From: Frankiales bacterium
Lineage (GTDB): Bacteria > Actinomycetota > Actinomycetes > Mycobacteriales > SCTD01
Assembly (NCBI GenBank): GCA_025965495.1
Contig: JAOPWW010000325.1
Span: 1-8,534 of the forward strand
Reading direction: 5' to 3'
DNA length: 8,534 nt
A program made the position numbers and the translations under genes. The first letter of the stretch is position 1. Each line of letters opens with the position of its first letter. The notes under the pieces were generated by a model. That model saw only the letters and a list, made by a program, of their open reading frames with translations, made no database searches and was not told where the DNA came from. Below are positions 1 to 5,580 of the stretch, in pieces.

Positions 1-15
1 ACGAGGTCGAGCCTG

Positions 16-1062
16 TCAGGCCGGGCGAAGGGTTTCCCGCAGCCCGCGGGAGGCCTCGACCCAGGTCGACAGGGCGGCCCGGGCTGCACCGCTGTCCAGC
101 GCCTCGGCTGCTCGCTCCTGCCCGGCGCGGAGCCGCTCCACCAGCGGGCCGGGCTCCGCAGCGTGCGCGGCGAGGGCGGCAGCGGCGTTGAGCAGCACGG
201 CGTCCCGCACGGGACCGGTCTCACCCTCGAGCAGACGTCGAGCGACGTCAGCGTTGTGGGGGGCGTCGCCGCCCCGGAGCAGGTCGAGGGTCGCGCGCGG
301 GACGTCGAGGTCGGCCGGGTCGAACCGCTCCTGCGCGACGGCTCTCCCGGAGACGACCCAGACGGTGGACGGCCCGGTGGTGGTCAGCTCGTCGAGGCCG
401 TCGTCGCCGCGGAAGACCAGGGCGTCGGCCCCGCGAGCGGCGAGCACCCCGGCCATGACCGGGGCCAGGCGCGCGTCGCTGACGCCGACCGCCTGCGCCG
501 CGGGCCGGGCCGGGTTGCTCAGCGGCCCGAGCACGTTGAACACGGTGGGGACCCCGAGCTCGCGGCGGGGCACCGCGGCGTGGCGCATGCCGGGGTGGAA
601 GACCGGGGCGAAGCAGAAGGCGATGCCGGCCCGGGCGACGCAGGGAGCGACCGCCGCGGGCGGCAGGTCGACGGCGACGCCGAGCTCCTCCAGCAGGTCG
701 GCCGAGCCGCACGCCGACGACGCCGCGCGGTTGCCGTGCTTGACCACGGCGACGCCGGCCCCGGCGACCAGCAGGGCGGCCATGGTGGAGATGTTGACCG
801 TGTTGGCCCGGTCCCCGCCGGTGCCGCAGGTGTCGACGGACCGGACCGGGACGTCCACCCGCGGCGCCCGCGCGAGCATGGCGTCCACGAAGCCGCCGAC
901 CTCGTCAGCCGTCTCGCCCTTGGCGCGCAGCGCTACGAGGAACCCGGCCAGCCGGGAGGGGCTGGCCTCGCCGTCCATGATCTCGCCCATCGCCCAGGCG
1001 GTGTCGGCGGCGCGCAGCGACTCCCCCGCGAGCAGGCGGGCGAGCAGGTCCGACCAGGTCAC
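16..1062 (-). CDS. trpD: Anthranilate phosphoribosyltransferase TrpD
   Basis: This enzyme transfers phosphoribose from PRPP to anthranilate, the second step of tryptophan synthesis in the cytoplasm. The 348-residue product is full length for the family. An N-terminal helical region (about 1-65) precedes the nucleoside-phosphoribosyltransferase fold. The PRPP/Mg-binding GTGGD motif is at 80-84, the KHGNRAASS block at 108-116, and the conserved stretch from HPGMRHA through FNVLGPLSNPA at about 156-185. An acidic DDGLDELT block at 220-227 matches the metal-binding DGLDE of the family. The GTG start lies 1 nt after the TGA of the upstream receiver gene, so the two are probably translationally coupled. 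It is the last gene visible in a minus-strand operon with ctaG; the stop is at 16-18 and its downstream side is outside the window. No other trp gene is present here. Nothing suggests an inactive enzyme. Confidence 0.96.
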   Translation of the reverse strand: MTWSDLLARLLAGESLRAADTAWAMGEIMDGEASPSRLAGFLVALRAKGETADEVGGFVDAMLARAPRVDVPVRSVDTCGTGGDRANTVNISTMAALLVAGAGVAVVKHGNRAASSACGSADLLEELGVAVDLPPAAVAPCVARAGIAFCFAPVFHPGMRHAAVPRRELGVPTVFNVLGPLSNPARPAAQAVGVSDARLAPVMAGVLAARGADALVFRGDDGLDELTTTGPSTVWVVSGRAVAQERFDPADLDVPRATLDLLRGGDAPHNADVARRLLEGETGPVRDAVLLNAAAALAAHAAEPGPLVERLRAGQERAAEALDSGAARAALSTWVEASRGLRETLRPA

Positions 1063-1063
1063 C

Positions 1064-1510
1064 TCAGGTGGAGCGGCGGACCGGCACGCGGGAGACGCGC
1101 CGGCGCAGCTGCTCGACGACCGCGGCGGTGAGCTCGGGCGCGTCGACCGGGTGGGGCACGACGGCGTCGGCGAGCGACCAGGTGGCGAGCCAGGCGTCGT
1201 CGCGGCGGGCGATGAGCACGAGGGTCGGCGGGCAGTCGGTGAGCTCGTCCTTCATCTGCTTGGCCAGGCCCATGCCGCCGGTCGGCCAGGCCTCGCCGTC
1301 GAGGATCACGAGGTCGACGCCGCCACGGTCGGTGCGCGCCACGACCTCGGGGCCGGTGGCGGCCTCGAACCACTCGATCCGGCCGAGGTCCGGCGCAGGC
1401 CGGCGGCCCACGGCACCGGTGACCTGCCCGCGGACGGCGGGGTCGTCGCTGTACACGACGACGACGTGGCTCTCGGGCTGCTCACCGGGCAGGGCGCGGG
1501 CGTCGCTCAT
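1064..1510 (-). CDS. Orphan receiver-domain (response-regulator-like) protein, no output domain
   Basis: The gene encodes a 148-residue, single-domain CheY-like receiver with no DNA-binding or enzymatic output domain. Residues 16-21 form a beta-1 strand, followed by SDDP at 21-24. D71 in VILDGEAWPTGGMG is the expected phosphoacceptor. The usual switch Thr position after beta-4 appears to be Ile100 (LVLIAR), and the usual Lys-Pro pair is replaced by His120-Pro121 (PHPVD). One member of the acidic pair seems to be Ser21. The site is therefore degenerate, and signalling without phosphorylation is possible. From memory it closely resembles M. tuberculosis Rv3143, a small receiver encoded beside the nuo (complex I) genes, sharing blocks such as DRGGxDLxILDGEA, PTGGMGxAKQxKDEL and VPHPVD. 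The ATG overlaps the stop of the upstream RraB-like gene (ATGA), so translation is probably coupled. Its partner and output are unknown; a role in respiratory regulation is inferred from context only. Confidence 0.85.
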   Translation of the reverse strand: MSDARALPGEQPESHVVVVYSDDPAVRGQVTGAVGRRPAPDLGRIEWFEAATGPEVVARTDRGGVDLVILDGEAWPTGGMGLAKQMKDELTDCPPTLVLIARRDDAWLATWSLADAVVPHPVDAPELTAAVVEQLRRRVSRVPVRRST

Positions 1511-1932
1511 GGCCCGGACACTACCGAGGGGTCCGGACCGGCCGCGGGCTGCAGCGCGTCCCAGCCGGCGACGTCCCCGCCGAGCCGCTGCGCGAGCCCT
1601 GCCATCCGCGACCGCTCCTGGGACGCCGACATCGCGGTGAGGACCTGCGTGCGCCACGCCCGCACGGCGAACGGCGGCCCGTCGAGCACGGTGAGGGTGT
1701 AGCCGTCCTGGGCGAGCAGCGCGCGAGCCCGCTCGACGGCGGCCTCGTCCGGCAGGCCGACGAGGTGGTGGCGCACGAGCAGCGGCCGCGTCAGGTCGGC
1801 GTCGACGCCGGCGAGCACCGCGGAGTCGGCGACGGCGGGGTCGGGCGCGGCCACGAGGAGCTCGAGGGTGCCGTCGTCGGCGTAGACGACGGGCGGTGCG
1901 GGCGTGCGGCGGAACCTCGACAGCAGGCCCAC
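1507..1932 (-). CDS. Small RraB-like protein (putative ribonuclease E inhibitor family)
   Basis: This is a 141-residue soluble protein with no signal peptide or membrane segment. After a basic, probably flexible N-terminus (GLLSRFRR, 2-9), the central region carries RHHL (54-57), a helix (about 61-75) ending in DGY (76-78), and a second helix (about 104-118) leading to GGDVAGWDAL (118-127). This order (HHL, helix, GY strand, Q-rich helix, GW) resembles E. coli RraB, which binds RNase E and inhibits it. The match is recalled by eye and is moderate. The reading frame stays open further upstream into ctaG, but I chose the GTG at 1932, 5 nt after the ctaG stop, because it avoids overlap and has a GAGG just before it. 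The stop overlaps the ATG of the receiver gene. Sitting between an oxidase assembly gene and a receiver suggests a regulatory accessory role, which is unproven. Confidence 0.75.
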   Translation of the reverse strand: MGLLSRFRRTPAPPVVYADDGTLELLVAAPDPAVADSAVLAGVDADLTRPLLVRHHLVGLPDEAAVERARALLAQDGYTLTVLDGPPFAVRAWRTQVLTAMSASQERSRMAGLAQRLGGDVAGWDALQPAAGPDPSVVSGP

Positions 1933-1937
1933 GGCCC

Positions 1938-2846
1938 TCAGGCCACCGTCTCGAGCCGGTCCAGTCGGCGGTCCTCGCGGGCCGCCTCGCGCTCGCTCGC
2001 GCGCATCCACTGCGCCAGCATGGTGAACGTGAACAGCAGGCCGACCAGGTCACCGGAGGCCCAGAGCAGCCCGCCGCCGAGCTGCTGCTGGTAGACGGCC
2101 TCGGCGAGGCTCTGGATGCCGAGGTAGTGCTGGGGCGCCACGAGCCCGCGGCCGTCGCTCTCCACGCTCATGATCGCCACGCCGAGGAAGGCGTGGAACG
2201 GCAGCGTGGAGGCCGCCAGCAGCCTGCGCATGGGGTGGCTGACCCGTCCCGGCACCGGGTCGATCCCGAGCAGCGGCCAGAAGAACAGCGAGCCGACGGC
2301 CAGGAAGTGGACGTGGAGCAGCTCGTGCAGCCAGGGGTGCTCGAGGGTCGCCGGGTACCAGCCGCTGAAGTACAGGGCGAAGGGGCTGGTGACGAACAGC
2401 AGCCAGCCGACCAGCGGGAAGGACAGGACCGCGACCGGCCGGCTGTGCAGCAGGGACAGCAGCGCCCGGCGGGGCCGCTGAGGCAGCGTGCGCAGCGCGA
2501 GCGTGACCGGTGCGCCGAGAGCCAGGAAGACCGAGGCGACCATCGACAGCAGCATGTGCTGGACCATGTGGGCGGCGAACAGCGTGTCGTCGTAGGCGGC
2601 GAGGCCCGACAACAGCGCCACGAACACGGTCCCGAGCCCGAGCCCGACGAAGGCCACGGTGCGCCCGACCGGCCAGGCGTCCCCGCGGGCGTGCAGCCGG
2701 CTGACGCCCCACAGGTACAGCCCGCCGGCGAGCAGGATCCCGAGTGCGGGGGCGACCTCGAGGTGCGTCTGCGTCAGCAGCGACAGCGGGCCGAGCGGCG
2801 GCAACCCGTCCGCGTGCGCCAGCACCGTCGCCCCGCCTGCAGCCAT
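1938..2846 (-). CDS. ctaG: Cytochrome c oxidase assembly membrane protein, caa3_CtaG family
   Basis: A 302-residue polytopic membrane protein with about seven hydrophobic helices (near 31-48, 63-84, 92-117, 137-160, 176-196, 212-228 and 255-280) and a short charged C-terminal tail on the likely cytoplasmic side. Histidine-rich motifs typical of the CtaG family are visible: HMVQHMLL at 93-100, and HELLHVH at 174-180 followed by FFWPLLGIDP at 188-197. Family members help form active aa3/caa3 oxidase, probably through copper delivery to subunit I; this is the bacillary-type multi-helix CtaG, unrelated to the Cox11 proteins that share the name. The ATG at 2846 gives the sensible N-terminus and has GGAG just upstream. 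It heads a minus-strand operon and is transcribed divergently from ctaE, consistent with supplying the same oxidase. The exact metal role of this subgroup is less certain than its family assignment. Confidence 0.9.
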   Translation of the reverse strand: MAAGGATVLAHADGLPPLGPLSLLTQTHLEVAPALGILLAGGLYLWGVSRLHARGDAWPVGRTVAFVGLGLGTVFVALLSGLAAYDDTLFAAHMVQHMLLSMVASVFLALGAPVTLALRTLPQRPRRALLSLLHSRPVAVLSFPLVGWLLFVTSPFALYFSGWYPATLEHPWLHELLHVHFLAVGSLFFWPLLGIDPVPGRVSHPMRRLLAASTLPFHAFLGVAIMSVESDGRGLVAPQHYLGIQSLAEAVYQQQLGGGLLWASGDLVGLLFTFTMLAQWMRASEREAAREDRRLDRLETVA

Positions 2847-2933
2847 GGCTCCAGCGTAGGTGTGGGCACCGACACCCGCGACGCGACGCACCCCGCGTGG
2901 TGCCGAGCACGCCTGGCTGGCAGACTCCTGGAC
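2847..2933. promoter_or_regulatory. Divergent promoter region between ctaG and ctaE
   Basis: These 87 bp separate two diverging operons and so should hold both promoters. On the minus strand a TACGCT hexamer (2858 down to 2853) fits a -10 element and ends 6 nt before the ctaG ATG, which would give a nearly leaderless mRNA. On the plus strand CAGACT (2921-2926) is a weaker -10 candidate 7 nt before the ctaE GTG. No convincing -35 is seen for either. A 6-bp inverted repeat, GGCACC (2865-2870) and GGTGCC (2899-2904), lies between them and could be a protein site, but in such GC-rich DNA it may be chance. That the region is regulatory is inferred mostly from gene orientation. Confidence 0.4.
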
Positions 2934-3539
2934 GTGGCTTCTGCATCCGTCTTGGAGAAGGTCCCGGCGCACGGGTCCCTGACGCGACCGAACATGGTCG
3001 CCATCGGGACCATCGTCTGGCTGTCGTCCGAGCTCATGTTCTTCGCGGCGCTGTTCGCGATGTACTTCACGATCCGGTCCGTCACCGGGGCCGACAACTG
3101 GCCGCCGGAGGAGTTCCACCTGTCGGTGGGCTACTCCGCCGTCTTCACCACGATCCTCGTGCTGTCGTCCGTGACCTGCCAGATCGGCGTGTTCGCCGCC
3201 GAGCGCGGTGACGTCTACAAGATGCGGCGCTGGTTCTTCCTGACGCTGATCATGGGGCTCACCTTCGTGCTCGGGCAGGCCAACGAGTACCGCAACGAGA
3301 TCCACGAGGGGAACACCATCTCCTCGAGCCCGTACGGCTCGGTCTTCTACCTGACCACCGGCTTCCACGGCCTGCACGTGACGGGCGGTCTCGTCGCCTT
3401 CGTCATCGTGCTGCTGCGCTCCGGCATCGGGAAGTTCACGCCCGAGAAGGCGACCAGCGCCATCGTCGTCTCCTACTACTGGCACTTCGTCGACGTCGTG
3501 TGGATCGCGCTGTACGCCGCCATCTACATCATCCAGTGA
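2934..3539 (+). CDS. ctaE: Cytochrome c oxidase subunit III (CtaE)
   Basis: This is subunit III of the haem-copper aa3 oxidase in the cytoplasmic membrane; it stabilises subunit I and its proton uptake. The 201-residue product has five hydrophobic helices (about 23-48, 66-88, 100-116, 136-162 and 176-199), the usual short actinobacterial form. Family motifs include RPNM at 18-21, WLSSELMFFAALF at 29-41 with the conserved membrane Glu33, GVFAAERGD at 85-93, FHGLHVTGG at 144-152, and YYWHFVDVVW at 181-190. The GTG at 2934 was chosen because its N-terminus matches the length of mycobacterial CtaE (about 203 residues, from memory). The next in-frame ATG (2994) would remove the conserved start of the protein. 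There is no clear ribosome-binding site before the GTG. It is the first gene of the ctaE-qcrCAB operon; ctaC and ctaD lie elsewhere. Confidence 0.95.
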   Translation: MASASVLEKVPAHGSLTRPNMVAIGTIVWLSSELMFFAALFAMYFTIRSVTGADNWPPEEFHLSVGYSAVFTTILVLSSVTCQIGVFAAERGDVYKMRRWFFLTLIMGLTFVLGQANEYRNEIHEGNTISSSPYGSVFYLTTGFHGLHVTGGLVAFVIVLLRSGIGKFTPEKATSAIVVSYYWHFVDVVWIALYAAIYIIQ

Positions 3540-3566
3540 CAGACCCCGTGACCACCACTGCGCCCC

Positions 3567-3572
3567 GAGGGA
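3567..3572 (+). promoter_or_regulatory. Ribosome-binding site deciding the qcrC start
   Basis: GAGGGA lies 8 nt before the ATG at 3581. It favours that start over the in-frame GTG at 3548, which falls just after the ctaE stop and has no comparable purine-rich site. Confidence 0.6.
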
Positions 3573-3580
3573 CCGGCACC

Positions 3581-4363
3581 ATGAGCACCATCTCCCGCGC
3601 CTCCGACCGGATCTCCCGGTACGGCGTCCTCCTGCTGGCCCTGACGCTCGTGGGCGGCCTCTACACGGCGTTCTACGCGCCGAAGAGCTCCGCGACCGAG
3701 CAGCAGCCGGCGTCGTCGCAGTCGATGGCGGTCAAGGAGGGGCGCGACCTGTTCCTCACCGGCTGCTCCACCTGCCACGGCCTGAACCTGCAGGGCGGCG
3801 CGGGCGGCCCGACGCTGATCGGCGTCGGCGCGAGCGCGGTCGTCTTCCAGGTCGAGTCCGGCCGCATGCCGCTCAACGCGGGCGAGGTCCAGGCCCCCCG
3901 CAAGCAGCCGAAGTACTCGGTGGCCGAGGTCGACCAGCTGGCCGCGTACATCCAGTCCCGCGGCGGCGGCCCCACGCTGCCGCCCGGCTCGCTCACCGAC
4001 GGCGACCTGGCCATGGGCGGCGAGCTGTTCCGCACCAACTGCGCCAGCTGCCACAACGCCGGCGGCGCCGGCGGCGCGCTGACCTACGGCAAGTACGCGC
4101 CGAAGCTCCAGCCGGCCAGCCCGCGGGTCATCTACGCGGCGATGCAGCACGGCCCCGAGTCGATGCCGCGCTTCGGCGACAACCAGCTCTCCGTGGCGGA
4201 GAAGAAGTCCATCACCCGCTACGTCTCTTACCTGACCAAGGCCGGGCAGCCCGGTGGCAACGACCTCGGCCGCTTCGGCCCGGTCCCCGAGGGCCTGGTC
4301 GTCTGGCTCGTCGGCATCGGCAGTCTCGTCGTCCTCACCCTCTGGATCGGCAACCGCGCATGA
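3581..4363 (+). CDS. qcrC: Menaquinol-cytochrome c reductase diheme cytochrome c subunit QcrC
   Basis: QcrC is the membrane-anchored diheme cytochrome cc of the actinobacterial bc1 complex. It takes electrons from the Rieske protein and passes them straight to the aa3 oxidase, replacing a soluble cytochrome c. The 260-residue product has an N-terminal membrane/signal helix at about 14-32 and two cytochrome c folds on the outer face. Haem-binding CSTCH is at 62-66 and CASCH at 154-158, with likely axial methionines Met96 (GRMPL) and Met195 (SMPRF). A C-terminal anchor spans about 239-256. The ATG start is supported by a GAGGGA site. It follows ctaE after 41 nt, and its stop overlaps the qcrA start by ATGA. 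Length is slightly below the roughly 280 residues of the mycobacterial protein as I recall it; no essential motif is missing. Confidence 0.96.
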   Translation: MSTISRASDRISRYGVLLLALTLVGGLYTAFYAPKSSATEQQPASSQSMAVKEGRDLFLTGCSTCHGLNLQGGAGGPTLIGVGASAVVFQVESGRMPLNAGEVQAPRKQPKYSVAEVDQLAAYIQSRGGGPTLPPGSLTDGDLAMGGELFRTNCASCHNAGGAGGALTYGKYAPKLQPASPRVIYAAMQHGPESMPRFGDNQLSVAEKKSITRYVSYLTKAGQPGGNDLGRFGPVPEGLVVWLVGIGSLVVLTLWIGNRA

Positions 4364-5580
4364 GCACTCCCCTCCCGCCCGAGGGCGGCACCCCCGAGAC
4401 CCCCGGCCAGACCAGCACCGGCGGTCAGCAGCCCACCAGCGAGCCGCGCGGCGGCGAGACCTCGGCGTCGGCCGCGGGCTCGATCCGCGAGCGGCTGCGC
4501 AACCCGGGCCCGCAGAGCTCCGGCGGCGACACCCGCGGCTCCCACCTGACCGGTGACGACTTCGTCAACACCGACACGTCGGCGGCGCTCGAGGACAGCG
4601 GCCGTGGCATGGGCCAGCTGTCGCAGGACAGCCCGCCCGAGGGCGTGGAGATCGACCAGCCCCGCGGCAACGACCTCGACCCGGCCGCGGCGCGGGCGTC
4701 CGAGCGCAAGGTCTCGGCCTTGTTCCTGCTCAGCGTGCTCGCCGTCGTCGCCTTCCTCGGCGTCTACTGGTTCGCCCCCTTCCAGTTCGGGGTCGAGAAC
4801 GGCAACACCTACTTCACGCCGATGCTGGGCCTGACCATGGCGGTCGCCCTGTTCGGCATCGGTGCCGGCGCCGTCGTGTGGGCCAAGGAGCTCATGGTCG
4901 ACGAGGAGGCCGTGCAGATGCGCGCCCCCTTCGGCTCGCCGCCGGAGGAGCGCAAGGCCACCGCGCTGGCGCTGCAGCAGGGCTTCCGCGACTCGGGCCT
5001 GCCCCGGCGCACGCTCCTGCGCAACTCCGTCCTGCTCGGCGGTGGCGCCCTGGCGGCCCTGCCCGTCCCGCTGCTGTTCGGCCTCGGCCCGTACGCCCAC
5101 AAGGAGCGCGCCCTCGAGCGCACCGCCTGGAAGAAGGGCGTGCGCCTGATCCGCCAGAACGGCACCCCGGTCAAGCTCGGTGACCTGCCGATCGGCGCCG
5201 TCGAGAGCGTCTTCCCCGACGTCCCGCGCGGCACCAAGGCGGCCGACTCCACCGCGCTGCTCATCCGCATGCGCCCGGAGGCCCTCATCCCCGTCAAGGG
5301 ACGCGAGGACTGGTCGGTCGACGGTCACATCGTCTACTCGAGCGTCTGCACGCACCTGGGCTGCCCGGTCAAGCTCTACGAGCAGCAGACCCACAACTTG
5401 CTGGGCCCGTGCCACCAGTCCACGTTCAACGCCGCCGACGGCGCTCAGGTCAAGTTCGGCCCCGCCGCCCGGCCGCTGCCTCAACTGGCGATCAGCGTGG
5501 ACCCCGAGGGATACTTCGTGGCACAGGGCGACTTTCACGAGCCCATCGGCCCCTCCTACTGGGAGCGTCACCAGTCATGA
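4360..5580 (+). CDS. qcrA: Menaquinol-cytochrome c reductase Rieske iron-sulfur subunit QcrA
   Basis: QcrA carries the 2Fe-2S cluster that takes an electron from menaquinol at the Qo site. It is 406 residues long. A hydrophilic, Gly/Ser/Pro-rich segment of about 115 residues, likely disordered and cytoplasmic, comes first, followed by three membrane helices near 118-140, 154-175 and 223-243. The third is preceded by PRRTLLRN (215-222), a Tat-like twin-arginine motif. This matches the Streptomyces coelicolor Rieske protein, whose first two helices use Sec and whose third, with the folded cluster domain, uses Tat. The Rieske fold ends the protein: cluster box 1 is CTHLGC (330-335; ligands Cys330 and His332, disulphide Cys335) and box 2 begins CHQS (351-354). 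Only the second Cys of the usual longer CPCHGS box is present, as in other actinobacterial forms I recall, leaving Cys335 without an obvious partner. The start overlaps qcrC and the stop overlaps qcrB. Confidence 0.95.
   Translation: MSTPLPPEGGTPETPGQTSTGGQQPTSEPRGGETSASAAGSIRERLRNPGPQSSGGDTRGSHLTGDDFVNTDTSAALEDSGRGMGQLSQDSPPEGVEIDQPRGNDLDPAAARASERKVSALFLLSVLAVVAFLGVYWFAPFQFGVENGNTYFTPMLGLTMAVALFGIGAGAVVWAKELMVDEEAVQMRAPFGSPPEERKATALALQQGFRDSGLPRRTLLRNSVLLGGGALAALPVPLLFGLGPYAHKERALERTAWKKGVRLIRQNGTPVKLGDLPIGAVESVFPDVPRGTKAADSTALLIRMRPEALIPVKGREDWSVDGHIVYSSVCTHLGCPVKLYEQQTHNLLGPCHQSTFNAADGAQVKFGPAARPLPQLAISVDPEGYFVAQGDFHEPIGPSYWERHQS

Noticed and set aside
188..1702. A 504-codon plus-strand open frame across trpD and the receiver gene
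   Set aside because: It runs across two well-supported minus-strand genes, and its translation is Ser/Arg/Ala-rich with no recognisable domain.
1896..2933. A long plus-strand extension upstream of ctaE in the same frame
   Set aside because: It is the shadow of ctaG and the RraB-like gene; homology to subunit III begins only just after the GTG at 2934.
2847..3485. A long minus-strand extension upstream of the ctaG ATG
   Set aside because: It runs antisense through ctaE and is hydrophilic low-complexity; the CtaG membrane protein begins naturally at 2846.
3548..3580. An earlier GTG start for qcrC
   Set aside because: It would add only 11 residues before a normal signal helix and lacks a ribosome-binding site, whereas the ATG at 3581 has GAGGGA at good spacing.
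4228..5571. A 447-codon open frame antisense to qcrA
   Set aside because: Same composition artefact; low-complexity Ala/Gly/Arg/Val translation, and the Rieske gene on the plus strand has both cluster motifs.
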